The notes beneath the pieces were generated by a model that was given only the letters and a program-made list of their open reading frames with translations, was not told where the DNA came from and searched no databases. Shown one piece after another: positions 7,864 through 15,987 of a stretch of DNA of 64,000 nucleotides. This DNA is from Pseudomonas graminis (lineage in GTDB: Bacteria; Pseudomonadota; Gammaproteobacteria; Pseudomonadales; Pseudomonadaceae), in NCBI RefSeq assembly GCF_001705435.1, contig NZ_MDEN01000069.1:1-64000 (forward strand), written 5' to 3'. The stretch's first letter is position 1. Each line of letters begins with the position of its first letter. A program made the position numbers and the translations under genes.

Positions 7864-9030
7864 TTAAAGCTGAGCGCTCTTCATCTGGGGCAGCGGCTTC
7901 TGCAGCTGCTTGATCTGCCGCGACACCTCGCCTGTCCGGCACTTCGCTGCCGCCTGATCCGGCGTCAACTTGCGGACCGTGGTGAAGAACAACTTGCAGG
8001 TTTCAACCTTGTTGGTCACCTGCCAGTGGGTCGTGCACTGGTTCAACAGCGCCGCCGGGTCGGTCGTTGGTTTTTGGCCCATGCCCGCTTGCCAGCACGC
8101 CGCGCTCAGGTCTTGGCCCATGACCTTCAAACCGGCTTCATCCGCCTTGGCTTCGTCCCCGCCGTAATTGCTTTTGTCCGCTGCATTCCAGATATAGCTC
8201 GGGTGATTCGAACCCAGCACCGCGACGCTTTGCCCGCCAGCCGGGCTGATGCTCGCCAGACCTAACACCGGAACCGTCACGTTGTACTGCTGCTTGAGCC
8301 AGGCGCGTACCGGCGCACCGAACGCGACCATTGGCAGCGATGAGCCCGCCGCGCTTTGCGTCAGCTGCTTGACCATGTTCGTCTGGTAATCGGTAAAGTA
8401 GCTGTAAACGTTTTCGAGGTCCTTACCGGCGTTGGAGGGCGCAGCAATGGGCGCGATGTCGATGATGGTCTGATAGGCCGGCGTCTGCTCTTTGGGAATC
8501 CCGTTATCCGTCAGCAGCTCGGACCAGCGGTCGGTCGTGGCCGAGAACAGATAGTCCTGGGCCTGAGTCAGCGAGTAGTCCGGAGGGAAATGCAGCAGCT
8601 CGACGCTCTTGCGATTTTCCAGCGCCATGCCCAGCGGCAGAAACAGATACCAGTTGTAGGCAAATTTGTTATCGGCGTTGAGTTTGCTTGCGCCGGCGTA
8701 GGCCAGGTCGCCGGCGTCGAGCAGCGCTGAAAGTGGTTTGTCGTAGCCTTCCGGCACCCCGCTGATGTCGGCGTAGATCACGTCGTTGTCGTTGTGTACC
8801 GCAACCTTGGCCGCGCCGTACCCGTCACGCTGCACACTTTGTGTGAGGTAGTGCTCGACGGTCTGTTCGAGCGTCCAGTTTCGGAAGCAGATGACATTGC
8901 AGTTATTCGGGTAGGCAAACAGGTGTGTGACGCGTTCCTTGCTCCCCAGTTTTACGCTGACTTCAGCCTGGGCGGTGATGCTCAGCGTCAATGCGGTCAG
9001 GGCGATGCTCAATACGGCTGTTTTTTTCAT
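7864..9030 (-). CDS. Secreted protein of unknown function
   Basis: 388-residue precursor starting with a clear Sec signal peptide (MKKTAVLSIALTALTLSITAQA, cleavage after about residue 22). The mature chain has Cys pairs near its N-terminus (NNCNVICF) and more Cys near the C-terminus (AACW, QCTTHW, ETCKLFF, AAKC), suggesting disulphides in the periplasm. I recognise no domain. The ATG at 9030 is preferred because AAGGA lies seven bases upstream; an ATG at 9036 is too close and the longer frame to 9084 would bury the signal peptide. It is monocistronic, flanked by a REP and a convergently spaced chemoreceptor gene. Confidence 0.75.
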   Translation of the reverse strand: MKKTAVLSIALTALTLSITAQAEVSVKLGSKERVTHLFAYPNNCNVICFRNWTLEQTVEHYLTQSVQRDGYGAAKVAVHNDNDVIYADISGVPEGYDKPLSALLDAGDLAYAGASKLNADNKFAYNWYLFLPLGMALENRKSVELLHFPPDYSLTQAQDYLFSATTDRWSELLTDNGIPKEQTPAYQTIIDIAPIAAPSNAGKDLENVYSYFTDYQTNMVKQLTQSAAGSSLPMVAFGAPVRAWLKQQYNVTVPVLGLASISPAGGQSVAVLGSNHPSYIWNAADKSNYGGDEAKADEAGLKVMGQDLSAACWQAGMGQKPTTDPAALLNQCTTHWQVTNKVETCKLFFTTVRKLTPDQAAAKCRTGEVSRQIKQLQKPLPQMKSAQL

Positions 9031-9224
9031 GCTCATGTCCTTGTTGGCGTAGACACCCCTCTGCGTGGGTGGTGTTTCGATCATGAAACACTTGGACAGG
9101 GCTGGGAATGGGCAGCGGCGGTTGCGGCGGATTTATATTCGAAGGCACGCCTGTAACGCGGCGTGCCAGAACTGGCCCACTGTTCTGCCAGCCGTCCAGG
9201 GCCCGCATTACTCTGGCGAGTGGC

Positions 9225-10925
9225 TCACAACACAAACCGCTGAACCATCGTGTTCAGGTCGGTTGCCAGCATCGACAGCGCATTGCTCGCCACCGTGGTT
9301 TGCTGAGCGCCCGACGCCGATTGCGTCGACAGGTCACGAATGCTGCTCAGGTTGCGATCAACTTCGTTAGCCACTTGCGCCTGTTGTTCGGCGGCGCTGG
9401 CGATCAGCATGTTCCGGTCGCTGATGGTCGAGGTTGCGCTGATGATGACGGTCAGTGCGTGACCAGTGGCAGCGGCTTGCTCCAGGGTTAGATTGGCCTG
9501 GGCCGCGGTGACGCGTAACGTTTGCGCGGTTTCCTGAGTGCTTTTCTGCACATCGTTGATCAGGGTCTCGATCTCGGTGGTCGACGCGCTGGTGCGTTGG
9601 GCGAGTGAGCGGACTTCATCAGCCACCACCGCGAACCCGCGGCCCGCTTCACCCGCCCGTGCGGCTTCGATGGCGGCATTCAGTGCAAGCAGGTTGGTCT
9701 GGTTGGCGATCGCCCGGATGACCTCGAGAATCTTGCTGATGCTCAGCGTGCGCTCGGCGAGACCGTCGGCCTGGTGAGAGGAATCAAGAACGTTGTCGGT
9801 CAGCTCCTTGATCGAATCGATGGTGCCGGTCAGGCGCATACGCCCTTCGGCGGCCGCTTCGTTGGACGCCTTCGATTCGCTCGACGTGCTGCTGGCATTG
9901 TCGGCGACTTCCCCGGCAGCCTGACTCATCTGGTTCACGGCAACTGCCGCCTGCTCGATCTCATCGCTCTGCAGTTGCAGGTTTTTGGCACTGGCATCGG
10001 CAATCGCCCCCATCTCTTGGACGGACTGGCTTAGCTGGCGAGCTGCGGCATAAATCTGATCGATCGTGCCGTGCAGATTGGCGCGCATCAGGCCCAGGGT
10101 TTTCAGCAATTGAGCCGTTTCATCCTTGCCTTCCGGAATCGGCTGCGGGCTCAGATCGCCTTGGGCAATGGTGCTGGCAATGTGCAGCGACTGACGCAGG
10201 GGGCGGATGATGCTCAGGCTGAGCCGCCATGCGAGTAACAAGGTGAGCACCAGCGCCACCACGATGGCGCTGACGGCGATGATTCGGGTCTGCTGGAACC
10301 GCGCGCCGGCCGCTTCGACGGTGCCCGCCGCACTTTGCTTGTTCAGCTCGCGCAGCAATTGCACCTGCATGTCCATCAGGTCGCCCTGCAGGCTCAGCGT
10401 GGTGTTGAGCAGCATGCGCGCGTCGTCGAGTTTGCGTTGCTCGATCAAAGCGATTTCGTCGTGCAGCCCCGGCATGAAAGCGCCATAGGCGTCTTGAAGG
10501 GCCTTGATGGAGTCTCGCTCGGTGCTGTCGGTGGCGTGGGCAAGATAATCGGCGAAGCCTTTTTCGACTTCGTTCTTCAGCTGCTCGACGTTGATTTTGC
10601 TGGTCACTACCGCGCCGGGGTCGTCGGCATTGGCGATCAGCCTGGCGCTCTCGCCACGCAGCTTGATCAGGTCGATGGCGATCGCGTCGGCCATGGCAAT
10701 ACTGGGCAGCGATCCACTCTCAACCGTTTCACCCTGATCGCGGATGCTCTGCATCTGCAAAAGGCAGAACACACCAAGCGCCACCAGCAACAGCGCGGTC
10801 ACCCCGAAGCACAGCACCAACCGCTGGGTAATCCTGAAACGACGCAGGAAAGCAGGCCTGGAAGAAGGACGGACCACACGACGCAATAACCTTTTCACTG
10901 CCACCCATCCCATCGACGAAAACAC
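9225..10925 (-). CDS. Methyl-accepting chemotaxis protein (4-helix-bundle sensor)
   Basis: 566-residue transmembrane chemoreceptor. A basic N-terminus is followed by the first membrane helix (~35-55, LVLCFGVTALLLVALGVF) and a periplasmic domain of ~155 residues patterned like the 4HB_MCP bundle. A second helix lies at ~215-235 (IIAVSAIVVALVLTLLLAW), then HAMP (SIIRPLRQSLHIA) and the cytoplasmic signalling domain with the hairpin tip NQTNLLALNAAIEAARAGE near 415. No C-terminal NWETF-type pentapeptide is seen. The ligand is unknown. The start is uncertain: GTG at 10925 and ATG at 10913 both lack a strong ribosome site. Confidence 0.93.
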   Translation of the reverse strand: MFSSMGWVAVKRLLRRVVRPSSRPAFLRRFRITQRLVLCFGVTALLLVALGVFCLLQMQSIRDQGETVESGSLPSIAMADAIAIDLIKLRGESARLIANADDPGAVVTSKINVEQLKNEVEKGFADYLAHATDSTERDSIKALQDAYGAFMPGLHDEIALIEQRKLDDARMLLNTTLSLQGDLMDMQVQLLRELNKQSAAGTVEAAGARFQQTRIIAVSAIVVALVLTLLLAWRLSLSIIRPLRQSLHIASTIAQGDLSPQPIPEGKDETAQLLKTLGLMRANLHGTIDQIYAAARQLSQSVQEMGAIADASAKNLQLQSDEIEQAAVAVNQMSQAAGEVADNASSTSSESKASNEAAAEGRMRLTGTIDSIKELTDNVLDSSHQADGLAERTLSISKILEVIRAIANQTNLLALNAAIEAARAGEAGRGFAVVADEVRSLAQRTSASTTEIETLINDVQKSTQETAQTLRVTAAQANLTLEQAAATGHALTVIISATSTISDRNMLIASAAEQQAQVANEVDRNLSSIRDLSTQSASGAQQTTVASNALSMLATDLNTMVQRFVL

Positions 10926-11095
10926 CGGAGAGATGGTTATAGAGGTGTTCCGTGATGTCTTTGTGACATTGTTGGAGATGTTTCTGAATTGTTGCGGTAC
11001 GGTCAGATGCTGGAGGCCAGCGTGACGTCAGCAGGGATACGAGTGGGCATTGTCAGCGCTGATTGTGGGATACGTCTTTGCAAGCCTCGGCGGCC

Positions 11096-11123
11096 TTGCT
11101 CCGTTATTTGCTGTACATACAAT
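11096..11123 (+). promoter_or_regulatory. Candidate brnTA promoter
   Basis: TTGCTC and TACAAT are separated by 16 bases, ending six bases before the brnT ATG. If used, the transcript would start at or next to the ATG, i.e. nearly leaderless. A weak match, offered because no other promoter or ribosome site is visible. Confidence 0.35.
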
Positions 11124-11129
11124 AATTCA

Positions 11130-11402
11130 ATGCAGATAATCTTCGACATTGCAAAACGCGACATCACCTTTCTGAAGCGTGGCCTCGACTTTGGGGATGC
11201 CGGCTTGGTATTCGCCGGCAGGCATTTGACCCTCGAAGATTGCCGGCAGGACTACGGGGAAACCCGATATATCACGGTTGGAGTGTTGTCAGAACGTATG
11301 GTTGTCCTGGTCTGGACACCGCGCGGCGCGGCTCGCCGTATCATTTCCATGAGAAAGGCCAATGAGCGTGAACAAACCCTCTACCGGCACCGACTGGGTT
11401 GA
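11130..11402 (+). CDS. brnT: BrnT-family ribonuclease toxin
   Basis: 90-residue toxin of the type II BrnT/BrnA system, a RelE-fold ribosome-independent ribonuclease. The family pattern is present: F-D-x-A-K near the start (FDIAKRD), a GLDFGDAGLVF segment, a glutamate-rich stretch before RYITVG, and the C-terminal IISMRKANEREQTLY block corresponding to the conserved R-I-I-S-A-R-K-A-x-x-x-E motif. The ATG at 11130 is chosen because the BrnT fold begins there; the longer in-frame extension upstream is not family-like. It overlaps brnA by 41 bases, so the pair is translated together. Confidence 0.85.
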   Translation: MQIIFDIAKRDITFLKRGLDFGDAGLVFAGRHLTLEDCRQDYGETRYITVGVLSERMVVLVWTPRGAARRIISMRKANEREQTLYRHRLG

Positions 11403-11643
11403 TCCCGGCGATGCACCCGAATTGTCAGATGCATACTTCGATCATGCTGATGAATATGTGGGTGACCAATTGGTCAAGCGTGGCCGACCACGTTCTGTGA
11501 TTGTGCGGGAGCGAATTACCATTCGCCTGGAGCACGACGTGGTGGAGCAGTTCCGGGCATCAGGACCCGGCTGGCAAACGCGTATGAATGCTGCACTGGT
11601 CGACTGGCTAAAAACCCATGAGCCGTCCGAAATATCGCTATGA
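11362..11643 (+). CDS. brnA: BrnA-family antitoxin
   Basis: 93-residue antitoxin expected to wrap BrnT through its N-terminus and to repress the operon through a C-terminal ribbon-helix-helix. The pattern RGRPRSVIVRERITIRLE (~39-56) followed by VVEQFRASGPGWQTRMNAAL is the typical BrnA DNA-binding strand and helix pair. The N-terminal 38 residues are acidic and likely flexible. The coding start lies inside brnT; toxin-first order is normal for this family. It converges on the HD-hydrolase gene. Confidence 0.85.
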   Translation: MSVNKPSTGTDWVDPGDAPELSDAYFDHADEYVGDQLVKRGRPRSVIVRERITIRLEHDVVEQFRASGPGWQTRMNAALVDWLKTHEPSEISL

Positions 11644-11656
11644 CCTTCCACGCACC

Positions 11657-12307
11657 CTACGCACCAATCTCTTCCATAAACTCCCGCAAGAACCGCTCGG
11701 CCCGTGCATGCCTGACCTGCGCCATGTTGCGCCCCGCGGCCGTTTGAAAGCCCTGCGCCAAGGTGAAGATCTTGGTTGTGAAGTGATCGACGGCGAAGCG
11801 TTTGTCGTCCAGATCGCGCTGTTGCGCCTGCGGATCGACCGGGTCGTAGAGGTGGCTGCCCATGCGCCCGGACACGTAGAACAGCCGCGCCACACCGACC
11901 ATGCCAAGGGCGTCGAGACGGTCGGCGTCTTGCAGGATCTTCGCTTCCAGCGAGGTGGGCGTGATGTTGGCCGAATAGCTGTGGCACTCGATGGCGTGGG
12001 CGACGGCCTGGGTCCGCTCTTCGTCCCAGCCCATTTCTGCGAGCAGTTCGGTCGCCTTCGCCGCGGCCAGGCGTGAGGCGCTTGAGCGAAAGGGCGAGTT
12101 CTTTTCCACGGAGACGCAGTCGTGGAGCAGGGTGGCGGCGAGCAGGATCTGGTGATCGCCTCCCTCCGTGTCACGAATGGCGCAGACGTTGCTCCAGACC
12201 CGGTGCAGATGGGATACGTCGTGGGAGCCGTCGAGCCTCTCTGCCACGGTGTGGGGAATCAGGAGGTCGGCGAGGGGCTGAAAAGGCGCGAAGGAGAGGG
12301 CGGTCAT
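11657..12307 (-). CDS. HD-domain metal-dependent phosphohydrolase
   Basis: 216-residue HD-superfamily hydrolase. Metal ligands are visible in order: SHDVSHLHRV (His and Asp pair near 29-33), LLHDCVS (the HD motif near 62), HAIECHSY (~105-110) and the distal Asp in KILQDADRLDALG (~128-131). Spacing is like the YedJ/HDIG phosphohydrolases that act on nucleotides or small phosphate esters. The substrate cannot be deduced. AGGAT lies before the ATG. It stands alone between the toxin-antitoxin pair and the metal transporter operon. Confidence 0.85.
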   Translation of the reverse strand: MTALSFAPFQPLADLLIPHTVAERLDGSHDVSHLHRVWSNVCAIRDTEGGDHQILLAATLLHDCVSVEKNSPFRSSASRLAAAKATELLAEMGWDEERTQAVAHAIECHSYSANITPTSLEAKILQDADRLDALGMVGVARLFYVSGRMGSHLYDPVDPQAQQRDLDDKRFAVDHFTTKIFTLAQGFQTAAGRNMAQVRHARAERFLREFMEEIGA

Positions 12308-12448
12308 GGATCATCCTGTCGATGTCGGCGAACGGGGCGCCAGCATACAGATTGACCCGCATCAGCGCTGCCGGTTCGCTGAGCCGGGTTGCTGATCCCT
12401 GCCACGCACGTCGCGCAGCAGAGATCAGTCAGCCGTTGCGACGTTGCA

Positions 12449-13336
12449 TCACTGACCTTTCATGGCCGCCGCCAGCTTGTCCACGTTGTAGCGAAACATC
12501 GTCACATAGGTGGCCGCCGGGCCGTCGGCCGGTGACAGCGATTCCACATACAGCTCGCCGCCCGGGTGTGCGCCGCTGGCTTTGGCGATCTGTTGCACCA
12601 GGCGCGGGTCGCCAGAGTTCTCGAAGAAGTAGGCGCTGACGTGCTCCTGCTTGATCTGATTAATCAGCTTGCCGACGTCAGCCGCCGAGGCCTCGGTTTC
12701 AGTGGAAAAGCCCAGCGGTGAGAGGAAGGTCACGCCGTAGGCATCGCCGAAATAGCCGAAGGCGTCGTGGGACGTGAGCACCTTGCGCTGTGCGACCGGG
12801 ATAGTGCTGATCTGCGCGCGGGCGTAGGCGTCCATGTCCTGGAGTTGGGCGATGTATTTCTCACCGTTGGCTTGGTAATCGGCGGCATTTTCAGGATCGG
12901 CTTTCTGCAGGGCCTTGATGATGTTTCTCACGTAAACGACGCCGTTTACCGCGCTGTTCCAGGCATGGGGGTCGGTGATCTTCTTGCCGTCTTCTTCCAT
13001 GCTGCGGGTCATGATCCCGTCAGACAGCACGACGGGTTGGCCTTTGTAGCCGGAGGCGGTGATCAGCCGATCCAGCCAACCCTCCAGATGCAACCCGCTG
13101 ACGAACACGACGTCGGCTTTTTTCAGTGCCTGGGCGTCATTGGGCGTGGGCTCGTAGACATGAGGGTCGCCATTGGGCCCGATGAGCGAGGTCACGTGCA
13201 CGTGATCGCCACCGACGTTGTGCACCATATCGGCGATAACGGTGAACGAAGCGACAGTCTCCAGGGTTTTTGCCTGGGCGAAGTTGGCCAGGCCCGACAA
13301 CGCCAGCGCGGCGGTCAGAAGCGTAAAACGTTTCAT
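12449..13336 (-). CDS. Zn/Mn ABC transporter substrate-binding protein
   Basis: 295-residue periplasmic metal-binding protein of the ZnuA/PsaA cluster (A-I). The signal peptide covers residues 1-22. Metal ligands are recognisable: His in NGDPHVYEPT (~60), His in TDPHAWNS (~122) and Glu in FSTETEAS (~190). The acidic His-rich loop of true ZnuA proteins is absent, so ligand motifs alone allow Zn or Mn. The Zur-like box at the operon head favours zinc. AAGGA precedes the ATG, and the gene lies 27 bases after the permease as last gene of the operon. A Mn role or ZnuA redundancy cannot be excluded. Confidence 0.88.
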   Translation of the reverse strand: MKRFTLLTAALALSGLANFAQAKTLETVASFTVIADMVHNVGGDHVHVTSLIGPNGDPHVYEPTPNDAQALKKADVVFVSGLHLEGWLDRLITASGYKGQPVVLSDGIMTRSMEEDGKKITDPHAWNSAVNGVVYVRNIIKALQKADPENAADYQANGEKYIAQLQDMDAYARAQISTIPVAQRKVLTSHDAFGYFGDAYGVTFLSPLGFSTETEASAADVGKLINQIKQEHVSAYFFENSGDPRLVQQIAKASGAHPGGELYVESLSPADGPAATYVTMFRYNVDKLAAAMKGQ

Positions 13337-13363
13337 GGTGGTTTCCTTGCGGTAAGAGGACGA

Positions 13364-14233
13364 TCAGCCGGACAGATGAACCCTCGGGAACAGTCGGCGT
13401 ACAAAACCGCTGCGTCCAAAGAACAGTGAGAACCCGTAAAAGGCGCTGGCGGTGAGCACGATGGCCGGGCCCGACGCAACGCTGGCGTGGTAGGAAACGA
13501 TCAGCCCGATGAAGCCCGAAAGCGTCGCCACTGCGGTCGAAACCACGATCATGCCGGTGAGCGAGCGAGCCCAGAATCGTGCGACCGTGGCGGGCAGCAT
13601 CATCATGCCGACGGCCATCAGCGTGCCCAACGCCTGAAACCCCGCCACCAGATTGAGCACCACCAGCAGCAGAAACAGCACGTGATACAGCGAACCTCGA
13701 CCGCCCACTGCGCGCAGGAAACCCGGGTCGAAGCATTCGAGGATCAACGGGCGATAGATCAGCGCCAGCAGAATCAAGGTGAACGAGGCGATGCCGCCGA
13801 CCATGAAAATCGCCTGATCGTCGATCGCCAGGATGGTGCCGAACAGCACATGAAGCAGGTCAACGTTGGAGCCGTGCAGGGAAACGATCAGCACGCCGGC
13901 AGCCAGCGACGTCAGGTAAAAGCTGGCGAAGCTGGCGTCTTCACGCAATGTTGTGTAACGGCTCACCAACCCCGATAGCAACGCAACGGCGAGGCCTGCG
14001 ATCAGGCCGCCAAAGCCCATCGCCGGGAGTGACAACCCCGCAAACAGAAAACCCACGGCGGCACCCGGCAAGACCGCGTGACTCATGGCGTCGCCCACCA
14101 GGCTCATGCGGCGAAGCATCAGCAGCACGCCGACCGGGCCGGAGCCGATGCCCAGCGCCAGGCACGCCACCAAAGCGCGGCGCATGAAACCAAAATCGAC
14201 AAAGGGCTGGATCAACAGGCTATAGAGCGTCAC
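13364..14233 (-). CDS. Zn/Mn ABC transporter permease (ABC-3 family)
   Basis: 289-residue inner-membrane permease with about eight hydrophobic helices. The ABC-3 hallmark MRRMSLVGDAMSHAVLPG lies near 40-57 and LMAVGMMMLPATVARFW near 210. The GTG start at 14233 is chosen because it overlaps the ATPase stop as GTGA, the usual coupled arrangement; an ATG nine codons upstream would overlap the ATPase more deeply. It pairs with the ATPase and binding protein to import divalent metal. Confidence 0.9.
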   Translation of the reverse strand: MTLYSLLIQPFVDFGFMRRALVACLALGIGSGPVGVLLMLRRMSLVGDAMSHAVLPGAAVGFLFAGLSLPAMGFGGLIAGLAVALLSGLVSRYTTLREDASFASFYLTSLAAGVLIVSLHGSNVDLLHVLFGTILAIDDQAIFMVGGIASFTLILLALIYRPLILECFDPGFLRAVGGRGSLYHVLFLLLVVLNLVAGFQALGTLMAVGMMMLPATVARFWARSLTGMIVVSTAVATLSGFIGLIVSYHASVASGPAIVLTASAFYGFSLFFGRSGFVRRLFPRVHLSG

Positions 14234-14982
14234 AGGGTTTGCTCCGCATCGGCGTCGCACGGCTGCGCGTCAGGGTTCCAGTGCTCGGCCATGTTCTTGG
14301 CGCGGCGCAGGTTTTCGTCGTTGAGGATGTCGGCGGTGTCGCCCCAGGCAATGATTTCCCGGGCCAGCAGCAGCGTGCTCGGGAAGTGCTGACGCACCTG
14401 CTCGATGTCATGCAGGACGGCGATGACGGTGCGCCCTTGGCCGTGCCAAGTGCGGATCAATTCCAGCAAGTCCCGCGTGGTGCGTGCATCGATGGCGGTG
14501 AAGGGCTCGTCGAGCAGAATCACCGAAGCGTTCTGTAATAACAGCCGGGCGAACAGCACGCGCTGAAACTGCCCCGACGACAGCGAGCTGATGCTGCGTT
14601 GCTCGAATCCCGCCAAACCCACGGCACCCAGCGCCTCCTTGGCCTGTTGAGCGTGCTGGCGCGTGGCGCCGCGGAACGCGCCGATGCTGCGCCAGGCGCC
14701 CATCATCACGGTGTCGGCCACGCTGAGCGGAAAGCTGCGGTCGATCTCGGCGGCTTGGGGCAGATAACCGATGTGCCGCGTTGCCAACTGGTTGCGCTCG
14801 ACGCGCCCGACCGCGGGTTTGAGCGTGCCGGCGATGGCTTTGATCAGCGTGGACTTACCGGCGCCGTTGGGGCCGACGATCGCCGTCAGGCTGCCCGCCG
14901 CGAATCGGCCGTTGGCGTGATGCACCGCTGGCCGGCGTTCGTAGGTCAGTGTCAGGTCGTGGAGGTCGATGGCAGCGCTCAT
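14230..14982 (-). CDS. Zn/Mn ABC transporter ATPase
   Basis: 250-residue ABC ATPase. Walker A GPNGAGKST lies near 38-46, the signature is SSGQFQRV (~140) and Walker B is VILLDEPFTAID (~158-170), with the switch His in VIAVLHDIEQV. The order fits the ZnuC/MntB-type ATPase of metal importers. The ATG at 14982 is preferred over an upstream in-frame ATG because it overlaps the stop of a small upstream ORF (ATGA) and gives the family-typical start just before the first strand. Second gene of the four-gene operon. Confidence 0.92.
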   Translation of the reverse strand: MSAAIDLHDLTLTYERRPAVHHANGRFAAGSLTAIVGPNGAGKSTLIKAIAGTLKPAVGRVERNQLATRHIGYLPQAAEIDRSFPLSVADTVMMGAWRSIGAFRGATRQHAQQAKEALGAVGLAGFEQRSISSLSSGQFQRVLFARLLLQNASVILLDEPFTAIDARTTRDLLELIRTWHGQGRTVIAVLHDIEQVRQHFPSTLLLAREIIAWGDTADILNDENLRRAKNMAEHWNPDAQPCDADAEQTL

Positions 14983-15116
14983 GGAATCGCTACCGCCCAG
15001 GTAACGCCGATCCACAGCACGACCAGCACGGCGAGGGAAATCATCACGCGCTTGCTGGCCGATTGAGCCAGTGCGGACGTTGCAAGGGAGGGAGGAAGCC
15101 GGGGATCGCGTTTCAC
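14979..15116 (-). CDS. Small predicted membrane protein leading the metal-transport operon
   Basis: A 45-codon frame starting with GTG at 15116 and ending in a TGA that overlaps the ATPase ATG by four bases (ATGA). Residues 1-23 are polar and basic (KRDPRLPPSLATSALAQ). Residues 24-45 form one strongly hydrophobic helix (VMISLAVLVVLWIGVTWAV). It fills the space between the Zur-like box and the ATPase, and its codon use matches neighbouring genes. A classic ribosome site is not obvious before GTG. I know no named family for it; it could be a transporter accessory peptide or a translated leader that couples expression of the ATPase. Confidence 0.55.
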   Translation of the reverse strand: MKRDPRLPPSLATSALAQSASKRVMISLAVLVVLWIGVTWAVAIP

Positions 15117-15140
15117 AACAAGGACTGCCTGAAATAATTT

Positions 15141-15153
15141 GTTATAGTATTAC
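15141..15153 (-). promoter_or_regulatory. Zur-like operator
   Basis: GTTATAGTATTAC is a near-perfect palindrome one base off the Zur core GTTATAnTATAAC and close to the E. coli znuCB site. It lies 25 bases upstream of the first ORF of the metal ABC operon and overlaps the expected -10 region, so zinc-bound Zur would block transcription. Confidence 0.65.
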
Positions 15154-15298
15154 ATCACCTTTAGCGTGATCTGCAAAGTGTGATTAGGGTGAAGTTCAGG
15201 GAGGCGACAGTTTCCATCGCGCTGGGGAGGGTGGCGTTTCCCCAGCACGAGAAACCCTGTAGTTTTCGATGACTTTTCTCTTTGCCAGGATGATTGCC

Positions 15299-15907
15299 AT
15301 GACTGTTTCTCACCGGCGTCCGGTACCCCTCGCCAAATGCTACCGCTTGCTCAACCACGGTCCGACGGTCTTGATCAGCGCTGCCCACGACGGGCAACGC
15401 AACATCATGGCGGCAGCGTGGGCGATGCCGCTGGATTTCCAGCCGCCGAAAGTCACGGTTGTGCTGGATAAGTCCGTCTGGACGCGGCAGTTGCTCGAGG
15501 GCTCCGGGACGTTTGTAATCAACGTGCCGACCCTCAGCCAGATCGATATTGTTGAAACGGTTGGCTCGACCTCAGGGCTGGACATCTCCCATGAGCAAGG
15601 CCTGGATAAATTCAAAGCGTATGGACTGGAGACCTTCGCGGGCTCCCACGTTGAAGCGCCGCTGCTGGAAGGTTGCGCAGGCTGGCTGGAGTGCAGATTG
15701 ATTCCCGAGCCACATAATCAGAGCGCCCACGACCTGTTCATCGGCGAAGTGGTTGCGGCGTGGGCGGATGAACGCGTGTTCTCCGAAGGGCACTGGCATT
15801 TCGAGGGGCATGACGCGCTGCGCACCCTTCACCATGTGGCGGGCGGGCATTTTCTGGTAATCGGTGATGGGGTGGACGGCAAGGTGCTGCAGCGATCCGC
15901 TGACTGA
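15299..15907 (+). CDS. Flavin reductase-like split-barrel protein
   Basis: 202-residue FMN-binding split-barrel protein of the flavin reductase-like family. Family features include GPTVLISAAHDGQRNIMAAAW (~20-40, flavin-contacting strand and loop), KVTVVLDKSVWTRQLLEGSG, and FVINVPTLSQIDIVETVGS. Such proteins reduce or bind flavin with NAD(P)H; the real substrate is unknown here. The start at 15299 follows AGGA by eight bases, preferred over the in-frame start at 15269. The gene diverges from the metal operon and shares its ~180-base upstream region, so the Zur-like box lies upstream of it as well. Confidence 0.82.
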   Translation: MTVSHRRPVPLAKCYRLLNHGPTVLISAAHDGQRNIMAAAWAMPLDFQPPKVTVVLDKSVWTRQLLEGSGTFVINVPTLSQIDIVETVGSTSGLDISHEQGLDKFKAYGLETFAGSHVEAPLLEGCAGWLECRLIPEPHNQSAHDLFIGEVVAAWADERVFSEGHWHFEGHDALRTLHHVAGGHFLVIGDGVDGKVLQRSAD

Positions 15908-15987
15908 CCCACGCCCGGCTTGGAAGCGCGCGCCCCGGATTGGAAGGCGCGCGGTGAAGCAGCTTCAGTGGCCGGCGTTGATGCCGC

